A DNA stretch of 64,000 nucleotides from Rhizorhapis suberifaciens (GCF_014200045.1 NZ_JACHOV010000003.1:266001-330000), one strand, 5' to 3'; shown: positions 47,900 to 56,157, counted from the stretch's first letter. A program made the numbers and translations. Notes: generated by a model not told the origin, from the letters alone.

Positions 47900-48436
47900 A
47901 TGGCGCAGGAAACGGCGACGTTTGCGGGAGGGTGTTTTTGGTGCACCGAGGCCGTTTTCAACAGTCTGAAGGGCGTCACCAGCGTTGAGAGTGGCTATAT
48001 AGGCGGCGGCAAGCTCAATCCCTCCTATGAGGAGGTATGTACCGGGAACACCGGGCATGCAGAAGCAATTCGCATCCTCTTCGATCCCGAACAGATCGGC
48101 TATGGCGATCTGCTGGACATATTTTTCGCGACTCATGATCCGACGACGCTGAACCGCCAGGGCAATGATGTGGGGACGCAATATCGTTCCGCCATTTTCC
48201 CCCATTCACAACAACAAGAGCAGGATGCTCGTGCGGCGATCGAACGGGCAAGCGCGGAATGGCCGAGCCCGATCGTTACCCAGATCGAACCCTTGGCTAC
48301 ATGGTATCCGGCAGAGGATTATCACCAGCGCTACTGGGACCGTGTGGGCAACCGCAATGGCTATTGCATGGCCGTCATTCCCCCCAAGCTGCAAAAGCTG
48401 CGCAAGAAGTTCGCCGAGAGGGTGAGGCCGGATTGA
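47900..48436 (+). CDS. msrA: Peptide-methionine (S)-S-oxide reductase
   Basis: A 178-residue repair enzyme that reduces S-methionine sulfoxide. The catalytic Cys is in AGGCFWCTEAVF (residues 9-20), and HAEAIRILFDP with FFATHDPTTLNRQGNDVGTQ completes the fold. The C-terminal NGYCMAVIPPKLQKLRKKF carries the conserved resolving-type Cys in its usual place. It starts 60 bases after leuD but has its own leader and is probably separate. Confidence 0.96.
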   Translation: MAQETATFAGGCFWCTEAVFNSLKGVTSVESGYIGGGKLNPSYEEVCTGNTGHAEAIRILFDPEQIGYGDLLDIFFATHDPTTLNRQGNDVGTQYRSAIFPHSQQQEQDARAAIERASAEWPSPIVTQIEPLATWYPAEDYHQRYWDRVGNRNGYCMAVIPPKLQKLRKKFAERVRPD

Positions 48437-48510
48437 TGTGCATTCATGATCGGCTCATCGACGATTGTTAGTTGAACGCGGGTAGTCCTGCTGACGGAAT
48501 GGAGATGCCC

Positions 48511-48750
48511 ATGCAGAAGACCGGACCCCTTGTTTTTGCCGCCGCCCTGCTGCTGCCTGGATGCATCGCAAAGACAGCGCTGAACGTGGCCACCATGCCG
48601 GTGAAGGCCACCTCCCAGGCCGCCGATTGGGCGACGACAAGTCAGGACGAATCGGATCGCAACTATGGGCGGGAAATGCGGCAACGGGAGGCGCGTGAAG
48701 CCCGGGAGCGGAAGAAGGCCTGCGAGGAGGCTGGATATCGGGATTGTTGA
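48511..48750 (+). CDS. Small predicted lipoprotein
   Basis: A 79-residue exported protein. The signal (QKTGPLVFAAALLLPGC) ends in lipobox LLPGC, so Cys16 is the likely acylated residue. The mature part continues IAKTALNVATMPVKATSQAA DWATTSQDESDRNYG in outline and ends in an Arg/Glu-rich helix with two more cysteines. Similar lipoproteins occur in sphingomonads but have no assigned role. ATG 48511 is preferred because the signal then has normal length and a GGAG is eight bases upstream; ATGs at 48499 and 48505 are possible. Confidence 0.7.
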   Translation: MQKTGPLVFAAALLLPGCIAKTALNVATMPVKATSQAADWATTSQDESDRNYGREMRQREAREARERKKACEEAGYRDC

Positions 48751-48953
48751 AGTCCCTTTCTCAAAGAGTGAATGGCCTCTCGCTTATCCCAAAACATCGC
48801 GATGCTCGGCCGGTTGAATGGCGGCGCTGTTCGGCCGCACCGTGCAGGCTGTTACGCTGATAAAGGCCAACCCGCTATCGCCACCATCGAGAACGCCGCG
48901 CGAAGGGAGCGCGCGGGCGACGGATGGCCAGAAATCCTTGGTAAAGGCACTCG

Positions 48954-48999
48954 CCGTCAATTGACGGTTGACGTCGCGTCAATTGACGGAATATATAAT
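48954..48999 (+). promoter_or_regulatory. Toxin-antitoxin promoter with twin palindromic operators
   Basis: Two palindromes, CCGTCAATTGACGG at 48954-48967 and CGTCAATTGACG at 48977-48988, have centres 22 bases apart, about two helical turns. TTGACG at 48968-48973 and TATATA at 48992-48997 (18-base spacer) form the promoter, so both operators cover or flank the -35. The arrangement fits autorepression by the Xre-type antitoxin encoded next. Confidence 0.8.
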
Positions 49000-49018
49000 G
49001 GGTGAAAGGAGAGGGCGA

Positions 49019-49456
49019 ATGGCAGAGGTCGCTGAATTTGCGGAGGCTCCGCTATCACCTGTTGACGTCCAGACATTTTCCAGGAGCGAAGATCGTGCAC
49101 GACTTTCCGGCGTCGCGCTCAGGGCGTTCCGATCGATCGTTCGGCAGTGGGAATTGTCGAACAGCGAGGCCGCCGCACTCCTCGGCGTAAGTGAAAGCAC
49201 CTGGGATCGTATCAAGCGAGGCGTATGGGATCAGCCGCTTTCGCAAGATCAGCTTACCCGCGCCTCGGCCGCGATTGGCGTATATAAAGGCCTTCATCTG
49301 CTTTTCGCCGATGCCATGGCGGATCGTTGGCCAAAGCTGCCGAACCGGGGGTCGATATTCCAGCGGAAAAGTCCCGTCGACGCCATGATAGAAGGGGGCA
49401 TTCCTTTGATGCTGGAGACGCGCCGTTACGTCGACGCGGTTCGGGGCGGAATGTAG
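49019..49456 (+). CDS. Xre/MbcA/ParS-type antitoxin (DUF2384)
   Basis: A 145-residue antitoxin. The N-terminal Xre-like HTH is FRSIVRQWELSNSEAAALLG and VSESTWDRIKRG (residues about 37-68); the C-terminal MbcA/ParS toxin-binding domain (DUF2384) has LTRASAAIGVYKGLHLLFAD and PNRGSIFQRKSPVDAMIEGG. It neutralises the RES toxin encoded immediately downstream and represses its own promoter at the twin palindromes. ATG 49019 is set by AAAGGAGAG at 49005; in-frame upstream codons (ATG 48998) lie in the promoter. Confidence 0.92.
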   Translation: MAEVAEFAEAPLSPVDVQTFSRSEDRARLSGVALRAFRSIVRQWELSNSEAAALLGVSESTWDRIKRGVWDQPLSQDQLTRASAAIGVYKGLHLLFADAMADRWPKLPNRGSIFQRKSPVDAMIEGGIPLMLETRRYVDAVRGGM

Positions 49457-50143
49457 GTGCTGGATGGGCTGCCGATAATCCGGGACGCTTTGCCAAGAAC
49501 CATAAGGCTGGTCACGACGGCGCGTCTGCGGGAATCGGCTTTGCTGGGCTTGGTGGACGCCGAAGCTCTTGAAGCCTTGGCAGAAATCGAAGGGGCCACC
49601 AGCAATCGGCTGGTCGCTCAGGCTCGGGGGACTAGCGAAATGCATTCTTATGAACTCGTCTACGGTGTGCCACACGCCCATTTCATCAATGCGGCATTCG
49701 CTTATGCCAAGCCACGGGAACCGAACCGATTCAACAGCGCTGACCGGGGGGCCTGGTATGCGGCACTGGAGTTGGAGACGAGCCTGATCGAGGTACGCTT
49801 CCACTTGACGGAGGCACTTGCCGCGACCGGCGTCTTTGAGGCGGTCGTCGACTATGCCGAACTATTCGCCAGCTTCGCGGGAGAATTTGTCGATCTGCGC
49901 TCGCACACTGACCATATGGCTCTTAATCCGAACAGGGCGATCGGCTATCCCGCAGGGAATGCCTTGGCAGACGCTGCTCGGGCGAAGGGGTTGAATGGCA
50001 TCATTTATCCTTCCGTCAGACATTCCGGGGGCACATGCATTGCAGCGCTTTTTCCGCATGCGGTGCAGTCGGTTGCGCAAGGCGATGTGTACAGGATGAC
50101 CTGGCGCGGATCTCCTGAACCGGAAATTGAGAAGGCAGCATAG
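49457..50143 (+). CDS. RES-domain toxin
   Basis: A 228-residue toxin of the RES family, several members of which degrade NAD+ in the cell. The fold segments are RLVTTARLRESALLGLVD, FNSADRGAWYAALELETSLI with the conserved Arg and Glu, and the C-terminal GLNGIIYPSVRHSGGTCIAA with the Ser/Arg of the domain name. The GTG start at 49457 follows directly on the antitoxin stop (TAG GTG), so the two are translationally linked with the antitoxin first. Active-site residues look intact, so the toxin is probably functional. Confidence 0.92.
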   Translation: MLDGLPIIRDALPRTIRLVTTARLRESALLGLVDAEALEALAEIEGATSNRLVAQARGTSEMHSYELVYGVPHAHFINAAFAYAKPREPNRFNSADRGAWYAALELETSLIEVRFHLTEALAATGVFEAVVDYAELFASFAGEFVDLRSHTDHMALNPNRAIGYPAGNALADAARAKGLNGIIYPSVRHSGGTCIAALFPHAVQSVAQGDVYRMTWRGSPEPEIEKAA

Positions 50144-50204
50144 GATGCTCATTCGGCAACGAGCTGACCGAGGTTTCTGCGCGGTTTAACAGGCCGATCG
50201 GGAA

Positions 50205-50280
50205 TGGTGGGCGATGACAGGCTCGAACTGCCGACATCCTCGGTGTAAACGAGGCGCTCTACCAACTGAGCTAATCGCCC
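50205..50280 (-). tRNA. tRNA-Val (anticodon TAC)
   Basis: A 76-base cloverleaf on the minus strand with encoded CCA. The acceptor is GGGCGAT/ATCGCCC, D arm GCTC/GAGC, anticodon arm CCTCG/CGAGG with loop TTTACAC (anticodon TAC), T arm in the sequence GGCAGTTCGAGCCTGTC. All stems pair well except one position in the T stem. Confidence 0.97.
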
Positions 50281-51143
50281 CCTGTGGGATTCCCGCTGCT
50301 TCTAGGGAAATTTGGCCTGTGGTCAAGGGCGCAATTGTGGAACGGAACAGCGACGAGCGGAAAAGATCGGACCTGAGAGTCCCGAACTATTCCCGAAGCC
50401 AAATGCGCTATCGTCATTGCAAGCGGCCGTCGATCGATGACGAGCAACGACAGTCTCTGTCAGATCAGGATCAAGGAGTTCGCCAGAGCTATATACAATT
50501 GCCCTCGGCCTTCACGGCGTGGCCGGTATCGGAAAAAACGCAACATTTGTAACATTGACAGAAAACCGCCATCTTTCCGGCAACATCCGGCGTAACTTCC
50601 ACGCAATCAGGTTACATTTGGAAAACGCAACATTTGATATTTGAAGAGGCTAGGATTTCTGCGGGGATTACACTTTTCCGAGGCAGGAGTGACGCTTCGT
50701 TATCCTGGGCGCGCAACTACAAGAATATTGTAAAGTCAGTATGTTGCATGGTGGTGGCGAGGCTTGGTTTCGGATATTGCTCTTTCTCGCCCCCTCCCTC
50801 ATGATCGGCAGCGCTGCAGCAGAATTTTTCCTGATGCGGAACCGCTGGGGCGAACGAAGTGTGGGGCCACAGCTGCATCAAAATGCATCAGCATATATCG
50901 CTTGCCATTGGCGCTACCGCGCTGGAGCTGAGCCACAGGGGTGGGGTGGGGCAGTGCATCAAAAGGGACATAAAAAGTGCGCGGGCGAGGCGGGGAAAAA
51001 AGCGCGCGCGTTGGGGTTGCGGCGCGGCCCATGGCTCCGGATGCCCGCCTCGCGTCCTTTCCGGCTCTCTTCAGACTGGCGGGGGTAAATCCAGTCTCGG
51101 ATCAGCGTTGGTGACCGCGCGCGCAAGATAATTACGCGATAAG
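50281..51143. other. Long intergenic region with short direct repeats
   Basis: About 860 bases with no gene I can support; short open frames are present but show no motif or ribosome-binding site. AAAACGCAACATTTG occurs twice, around 50537 and 50625, and TGCATCA repeats near 50875-50890. Composition shifts from AT-rich (50530-50720) to GC-rich (50920-51060). It separates tRNA-Val from a HigBA module and a phage portal relic, so it may be decayed accessory DNA. Confidence 0.4.
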
Positions 51144-51190
51144 GTGTCATTTAAAAGTTGACAGTTAGCCATGTGTCACTTATAAATGAC
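51144..51190 (+). promoter_or_regulatory. higBA promoter and operators
   Basis: TTGACA at 51158-51163 and TATAAA at 51181-51186 with a 17-base spacer form a near-consensus promoter. Two imperfect palindromes overlap it: TGTCATTTAAAAGTTGACA ending at the -35 and GTCACTTATAAATGAC spanning the -10. Transcription should start at about 51193, one base from the ATG, so the toxin mRNA is predicted leaderless. Confidence 0.8.
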
Positions 51191-51193
51191 GAC

Positions 51194-51475
51194 ATGGAAA
51201 CGCAGCAAACGCCCGCCTTCGCTGAATGGTTCGATGACCTCCGCGACCGCAAGGCAAAGTCCAAGATCGCCGCGCGGATCGCCCGAATTGAACTGGGCCT
51301 GATGGGCGACGTTAGGGCGGTAGGCGACGGCGTTTCTGAAGCGCGGATCGACTTTGGCCCCGGATACCGCCTCTACTTCACGCGCCGGGGCAATAGGTTG
51401 ATCATCCTGCTTCTGGGCGGCGACAAGTCCACTCAGCAGCGGGATATAGCAAAGGCGAAGGAAATGGCCGCTTAG
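51194..51475 (+). CDS. HigB/RelE-type toxin (addiction module killer protein)
   Basis: A 93-residue RelE/ParE-fold protein. Diagnostic segments are FAEWFDDLRDRKAKSKIAAR near the N-terminus, DGVSEARIDFGPGYRLYFTR in the centre and the C-terminal IILLLGGDKSTQQRDIAKAK, which match the killer-protein subgroup of HigB (TIGR02683 style). It would cleave mRNA on the ribosome. The order toxin first, antitoxin second is characteristic of HigBA. The start at ATG 51194 is fixed by the promoter position. Confidence 0.92.
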   Translation: METQQTPAFAEWFDDLRDRKAKSKIAARIARIELGLMGDVRAVGDGVSEARIDFGPGYRLYFTRRGNRLIILLLGGDKSTQQRDIAKAKEMAA

Positions 51476-51520
51476 ATACCCTGAGCAGCCTCATTGTGGT
51501 AAAGCCAAGGAGGGCACACC

Positions 51521-51814
51521 ATGACAATCGAACTCAGCCGCTTTGACGCGGCCGAACATATCACCGAACCGGAGGATCAGGCCGAGCTTCTGGCCGATGC
51601 CGTCGCCACCGGCGATTTCCATGTGATCGCCGCCGCGATCGGCATGGTCGCCCGCGCGCGCGGGATGAGCGAACTCGCGAATGAAACCGGCCTCAAGCGG
51701 CAACAGCTTTACAAGTCGTTCAGCGCGGAAGGAAACCCGACGCTCGAAACGATGCTGAAGGTGCTTCCCGCGCTGGGCCTTAGAATGCGGATTGAAACGG
51801 CGGTCCAACCCTAA
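51521..51814 (+). CDS. HigA-type antitoxin, HTH
   Basis: A 97-residue antitoxin of the addiction-module antidote group (TIGR02684 style). The N-terminal part (SRFDAAEHITEPEDQAELLA) contacts toxin; the HTH is GMSELANETGLKRQQLYKSF, followed by GNPTLETMLKVLPALGLRMR. It neutralises the preceding HigB and represses the operon. The gap between the two genes is 45 bases with AAGGAGGGC as ribosome-binding site. Confidence 0.92.
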   Translation: MTIELSRFDAAEHITEPEDQAELLADAVATGDFHVIAAAIGMVARARGMSELANETGLKRQQLYKSFSAEGNPTLETMLKVLPALGLRMRIETAVQP

Positions 51815-51821
51815 GTCTCAT

Positions 51822-52118
51822 TCATCTTTGCAGCGCGGATTGCAGGGCCGGCAGATATTCGGGCAGGCCGTAGATCTCCTGATTGATGTCGGACGCGAGC
51901 AGCTGATGCACCGTGTCCGGCGCGAACTCGCTTTGGTTGCGGTATCCCGGCACCCACCAGAAACGGCCCGGCACCACGCCGCGTCGCGTATATTTTGCCA
52001 GGCAATGGTCAAGCCGCATGACACCGCTCAGCCGGTTGCGCACCTCCTGCACATAGGCGTTCCCCATGACCAAATAGTCCTGCACCATGCCGGCGAAACC
52101 CTCGGTCATCTGGACAGC
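51822..52118 (-). pseudogene. Phage portal protein fragment (PBSX/P2-like)
   Basis: An internal piece of about 95 codons reading FAGMVQDYLVMGNAYVQEVR, LAKYTRRGVVPGRFWWVPGY, APDTVHQLLASDINQEIYGL and PEYLPALQSALQR. This is the conserved centre of the P2-type capsid portal protein (usually 330-350 residues). Both ends are missing, and no other phage structural gene is near. It abuts a beheaded TetR gene on the opposite strand, so it is the scar of a deleted prophage. Confidence 0.8.
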
Positions 52119-52357
52119 ATGAAGACACGCAATCGCGCCATCATGCGCAATCTGGTAGGCTCATCGAACGCGGCATTGCCGATGGCACCTTTCGAACCGG
52201 GATCGATCCGATCAACTTGCACATGTCGATCAGCGCATTGTGTTTCTACAATGTTTCGAACCGTCACACCTTTTCACGAATTTTTGCGTGGGACATGGGA
52301 TCGCCAGAAACACTCGCAGAGCGGCGGGAGATAATTGCCGACACCATGCTGCGGTGA
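52119..52357 (+). pseudogene. TetR regulator C-terminal fragment
   Basis: The last 60-70 codons of a TetR-type regulator: RLIERGIADGTFRTGIDPIN, LHMSISALCFYNVSNRHTFS, RIFAWDMGSPETLAERREII, then ADTMLR and TGA at 52355-52357. The helices resemble the ligand-binding domain of the TetR C-terminal group that has HMSISALCFY. The HTH and the first half are absent, having been replaced by the phage portal fragment. Confidence 0.75.
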
Positions 52358-52388
52358 TGCCTGCGAAATGTTCCGGGTTGAGCAAGGG

Positions 52389-53414
52389 TTAAACCATGAT
52401 GGCTTCGGCGCCTTTCTTTGCAGCGGTAAAATAACTGGTCATCGCCTCTGCTGCCGTTTCAGACAGGGCGATGAACACGCGACGTCCATCGGCGGGATCG
52501 GCCTGCCGCAGGAAGAGTCCATTATCGGACAGCGCTCGAATCCAGCGCAATGCTGTGGTGGCTGGCACGGCGGCGGCGATGCAGAGACTGGATACGGATA
52601 CCCGTTGGTTGGAAAGCCGCGCCGCCATCAGGTCGAGCAGCATGTCCCAGGCCGGGTCTGCGAACATTTCTCCCGGAAAAAACTGATCCCGCAGTCGACG
52701 AAGCCGCAGCATTTCGCGCAATTCCCGCGCGGTAACGGCGGGAGGCGAGGGGCGTCGCGGCATATCGAGGCTGGCTTCACCCATATAGTGGCCGCTATCG
52801 GGTTCACTCAGCATTTCGGCGTGCGTTGGGGACGGCGTCAAATCCCGACCGGAAAGGCTGGCCAAAGTGCGGGCGATCCGGCTTACCTCCTCCGACAGGC
52901 GCTGGAGGCGAACTGCCTCGCTTTCCCTCCCCACGTCGTGGAATGCGGCGGCTGTAGCTGGCCGGACCGATAGGGCCAGGGCGGCAGTAAGATCGGCATC
53001 TTCGGGCGAACATAGCAACTGAGCCATTGGCGTGGACAGCATGGCGAAACTTTCATCGACCAGGCCGGGTGATACCGCTATGATTACTTGGCAGTCATCC
53101 GTATCCGCAAGCTGCTGCAGGCGGACCAGCAGCCGCGAAAACGTGCTGCCGGAACTTTCGGCCTGGACGACGAGGATCCGCACCGCGGCAATCACGTCAA
53201 GCCGTTCGAGTCCGGCCTCCAGATCCAATGCGCCGATCAGCCGCGCCCCCACCGCATCGGCCATACGCGCCAGCTTTTCGCGGTCCTCCGACCTTTCGGC
53301 AATAATGAGCGCGGAGGGTCGGGCATCAAGTGCTCCGGCCAACGCATTCTGCAATGCTGCGGCAGCGAATTGACCATGCCCGCCGCCCAAAGGCGTTTCC
53401 TGCAGTCCGGTCAT
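52389..53414 (-). CDS. Pseudo-receiver plus MarR-like winged-helix protein
   Basis: A 341-residue protein. The N-terminal 145 residues (SALIIAERSEDREKLARMAD and onward, RILVVQAESSGSTFSRLLVR, CQVIIAVSPGLVDESFAML) look like a receiver-type alpha/beta domain without clear phospho-acceptor. A helical linker (HDVGRESEAVRLQRLSEEVS) follows, then a C-terminal MarR-like winged helix: WDMLLDLMAARLSNQRVSVS, IAAAVPATTALRWIRALSDN and GLFLRQADPADGRRVFIALS. It probably binds DNA and is regulated by protein interaction instead of phosphorylation. ATG 53414 follows AGGGGA; GTG 53432 is an alternative. No operon partner is seen. Confidence 0.78.
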   Translation of the reverse strand: MTGLQETPLGGGHGQFAAAALQNALAGALDARPSALIIAERSEDREKLARMADAVGARLIGALDLEAGLERLDVIAAVRILVVQAESSGSTFSRLLVRLQQLADTDDCQVIIAVSPGLVDESFAMLSTPMAQLLCSPEDADLTAALALSVRPATAAAFHDVGRESEAVRLQRLSEEVSRIARTLASLSGRDLTPSPTHAEMLSEPDSGHYMGEASLDMPRRPSPPAVTARELREMLRLRRLRDQFFPGEMFADPAWDMLLDLMAARLSNQRVSVSSLCIAAAVPATTALRWIRALSDNGLFLRQADPADGRRVFIALSETAAEAMTSYFTAAKKGAEAIMV

Positions 53415-53721
53415 AATCCCCTGTTCGTTCACCTAATGCCTCCTGTGCCACTTTTGTTCGCCCGCTATATTGCGGGAAATCGGCGGTCCGATCCTATCCG
53501 CTTCGATCCATTATGGAGATAATGATGGCGGATTTGCAGGGGCGAGCAGCAAAAAAAGGAAGGATTAAGGGGATCGTTTCGATTGCGGCGGTTTAACTAA
53601 GGCCGAAATGGGGGGTGTGCGGGTCCAATCCGGAGGAGAGTGGACGTGCATCCGTTATGGACAAATTTTTAGGTGCGGTGCAACGAAGCCGCCGCCCTTT
53701 CACTTGAACGATCGTCAGTAA
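53415..53721. other. Intergenic region, possible 24-codon ORF
   Basis: About 300 bases without a firm gene. A short frame from ATG 53522 to TAA 53596 (MMADLQGRAAKKGRIKGIVS then IAAV) follows GGAG at 53514 and would encode a basic 24-residue peptide; this is weak support. The divergent promoter of the winged-helix gene should lie near 53430-53500. Confidence 0.3.
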
Positions 53722-53892
53722 TCAAGCTGCCAGAGGACCGATGGCAAAACGTGGTTCGCCCCCCAGGCTGCCCGAATAGCATTCCAGCGGCAACGCGGTG
53801 CCGCAAAAGGCGCATTCGGCCAATAAGCGGCCGACGATCCAGTGGCTCCGGCCGCATCCGGGGCAATGGTTGTTCTCGTTAAGGCGGTACAT
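53722..53892 (-). CDS. Small zinc-ribbon-like protein, 56 aa
   Basis: A 56-residue protein starting MYRLNENNHCPGCGRSHWIV and containing a second pair, LLAECAFCGTALPLE. The spacing CxxC-x18-CxxC gives one four-cysteine zinc ribbon, with the rest short and mostly polar. Similar tiny ribbons occur in sphingomonads as conserved hypotheticals. The start at 53892 is chosen because sequence conservation would begin at MYR; the open frame extends to 53964 without a better site. Function is unknown; nucleic-acid or protein binding is likely from the fold. Confidence 0.65.
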   Translation of the reverse strand: MYRLNENNHCPGCGRSHWIVGRLLAECAFCGTALPLECYSGSLGGEPRFAIGPLAA

Positions 53893-54261
53893 TATGTGGT
53901 AGCCCCTCAAAAATGGGTCCCCACTGGCCCTGAGCGGAGTAGTCGAGGCAAGATCGGGATGCATCTAGTGGTCCTCCCTTTCGTCACTTCACCAGATAAC
54001 GACGCGCGGCAAACGGAGTTCCTCCCGCGATGAAAAGCGCCCGCGAATAGCCTGAGGACGCCGAATCATTGCGGTGCGACCCAATGAAATTTCACTCTTT
54101 TCCCCGCGAAATGGCCATCAGTGTACCCCAGAGCGGGAAGGCCGGGTACGGCAATTTTGGATAGGCCCGGCGATTTCCCACCATGGGACGCTCCGGGGGT
54201 TCCTGGCTTGTCGAAAAGGAGCCCGATGGAGCGCCCCCCGCTTCGCTAAATTTATTTTCTG
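53893..54261. other. Intergenic region
   Basis: About 370 bases between two minus-strand genes. Short open frames occur on both strands but none has a recognisable motif or ribosome-binding site. I see no RNA gene and no strong hairpin. Confidence 0.4.
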
Positions 54262-54630
54262 TCAGCAGCGGTTGCGGTCGATTTCTCGTCCGATCAGGGC
54301 ACCGGCACCGGCGCCAACGATCGTGCCAGGCGTGCGGTCACCATAGCGATCGACTTCGCGGCCCAGCAGCGCGCCCGCCGCACCACCCAGGATGAGTCCG
54401 GTAGTTCCACTGCCGCTCCGGCAGCGACGCGGCCGGTCGCCGCTATAGTAACGCCTCGGCGCGGCATAATAGCCGTCGTCATAATGACGTCTGTCGCGAT
54501 GCCAGCGGCCATGGCCGTGATCATGGTGGCGATGCCAACCATGACCACCCCCGGCGAAAGCCGTGGATGGCAACGCAACAGATGCGCTTGCCAGGAGCGT
54601 TGCGGTCAAAATCATTTTGCGGATCATCAT
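54262..54630 (-). CDS. Glycine-zipper 2TM domain exported protein
   Basis: A 122-residue secreted or outer-membrane protein. Signal peptide residues 1-27 end in TAFA; a His/Arg/Tyr-rich linker (GGHGWHRHHDHGHGRWHRDR) follows, then a glycine zipper of the 2TM type: TGLILGGAAGALLGREVDRY and PGTIVGAGAGALIGREIDRN, ending in RC. The zipper resembles the SlyB/Rickettsia 17-kDa antigen fold that associates with the outer membrane. ATG 54630 follows GGGAGG. The histidine-rich part could bind metal; that is a guess from composition. Confidence 0.85.
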   Translation of the reverse strand: MMIRKMILTATLLASASVALPSTAFAGGGHGWHRHHDHGHGRWHRDRRHYDDGYYAAPRRYYSGDRPRRCRSGSGTTGLILGGAAGALLGREVDRYGDRTPGTIVGAGAGALIGREIDRNRC

Positions 54631-54870
54631 GTTACCATTCCTCCCATTAGGGTCGAGTTGTCTTCCCTTGTTCGGAGGCCTGATTTCCACAGCGCTGCTG
54701 GCGAAAGGCTGAACGTGGCTGTCAGCCACGGTTAAGCTTTGCGGCGCGGCCCTTTCGGTTTGCGAAACCGTGTAGGAGATTTCGCCAATGAAAAGCTGCT
54801 CCCCCACATTGTATCATTGTTTCGGTTGGCTCGGTCCAAGGACGCAGGCGCGGCGGGGGGACTAAAGATA

Positions 54871-56157
54871 ATGGCTTCTGAACGGGTGCCGGAACTGGCT
54901 CTATTGCGCTCAGAAGCGTTCCCCAAACTGCTGACGTCGGCACGGGCCACATTCCATGGCGCGCGGCCCACCGGGCGGATCGTCCTGGTTGATGCTCTGC
55001 GCGGTTTTGCGCTGCTTGGATTATTCCTCGTTCATTGCGTGGAATATTTCGAGCTTTATTGGAGACACCCGGAACCCAGCCACATTCACAATGCCGTAGA
55101 CTTTCTGTTCGCGGACAAAGCCTATGCCGTTTTCGCCTTGCTTTTCGGTTACAGCTTTTTCCTTTTTATAAATGGGCGGGGCAGGCGACAGGCCGATGTA
55201 TCCGGGCGATTCGCCTGGAGGCTGCTGTTGTTGGTGGCGATGGGTTATTTCAACAGCCTGATTTATGTGAGCGACATATTGCAGGTGCTTGGCCTGCTGG
55301 GTTTAAGCCTGCTGCTGTTTAACCGGCTTGGCAACCGTACATTGCTGATCCTGTCGGTCATGTTCCTGGCGCATCCGCACTTGCTGATCCACACGTTCAG
55401 CGCCCTCATATCATCGGAAGAAGGCAATAAATCCCAACTCTATTGGATGCTGTATGCCAAGACCGCGGAGGTATTCGCGCATGGCGGCTTCTTGGACGTG
55501 GTTCGACTGAACCTATGGCAGGGGCAATTGTTCAAATGGGCATATATTTTTGAAACGGCCCGGATTTCCTCGCTGGCTGCGCTTTTTATATGGGGATTGC
55601 TGCTGGGACGCATCGGGTTCTTCACCGAGCCAGACCGCTTTCTGAAGCAAAGGCGTTGGGGCATTTTGCTGTCCGTGATGGCAAGCCTTCTGCTTCATGC
55701 TCTTCTAGATTTCTATAACGCAGCGTCCCCGATGCAATCGCACGCTGCAGCCAAACTAAGCCTTGCCAATATGTTGGAGAGTTGGGCTGCGCTAGCCATG
55801 GCGACGGCAGGGGTGCTGTTGTTTGTGGAGGCCTTCAGCCTGAGCCTTTGCCGCCGCTTTCTGGCGTTGTTCGCACCCTGCGGACAAATGAGTCTCACCA
55901 TCTATGTCGGGCAAGGCCTGCTGGGCGTGACTGTATTCTATGGATTTGGCCTGGGCTGGTATCAGGACATGGGCCAAGGGCGAGCGTTGTTTTTTGGGCT
56001 TGGCGCCTTTGCCGCAATGATGCTGTTCGCGCACCTGTGGATGCGGCATTATCGCTATGGTCCCCTGGAGTGGCTCTGGCGATGCGGAACTTATCGGAGC
56101 TTTGACGTTCCTCTTCGCCGTCAGCTGTCCTCAAGGCGTCGCGCAAGCGCCGTATAG
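54871..56157 (+). CDS. DUF418 membrane protein
   Basis: A 428-residue inner-membrane protein with about ten predicted helices. The N-terminal motif RIVLVDALRGFALLGLFLVH is the DUF418 hallmark, and the C-terminal DUF418 domain covers FALFAPCGQMSLTIYVGQGL in outline (QMSLTIYVGQ is seen directly), followed by GPLEWLWRCGTY. Such proteins resemble acyltransferase-3 relatives, but no catalytic site is established. ATG 54871 is used because the family start lies 35 residues further and a GGGGGGA site precedes it; the frame is open to 54739. Confidence 0.83.
   Translation: MASERVPELALLRSEAFPKLLTSARATFHGARPTGRIVLVDALRGFALLGLFLVHCVEYFELYWRHPEPSHIHNAVDFLFADKAYAVFALLFGYSFFLFINGRGRRQADVSGRFAWRLLLLVAMGYFNSLIYVSDILQVLGLLGLSLLLFNRLGNRTLLILSVMFLAHPHLLIHTFSALISSEEGNKSQLYWMLYAKTAEVFAHGGFLDVVRLNLWQGQLFKWAYIFETARISSLAALFIWGLLLGRIGFFTEPDRFLKQRRWGILLSVMASLLLHALLDFYNAASPMQSHAAAKLSLANMLESWAALAMATAGVLLFVEAFSLSLCRRFLALFAPCGQMSLTIYVGQGLLGVTVFYGFGLGWYQDMGQGRALFFGLGAFAAMMLFAHLWMRHYRYGPLEWLWRCGTYRSFDVPLRRQLSSRRRASAV

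Noticed and set aside
50741-51088. A 115-codon open frame between tRNA-Val and higB
   Set aside because: The first 30 residues could be a signal helix, but the rest is Arg/Gly-rich without motif and no ribosome-binding site is evident.
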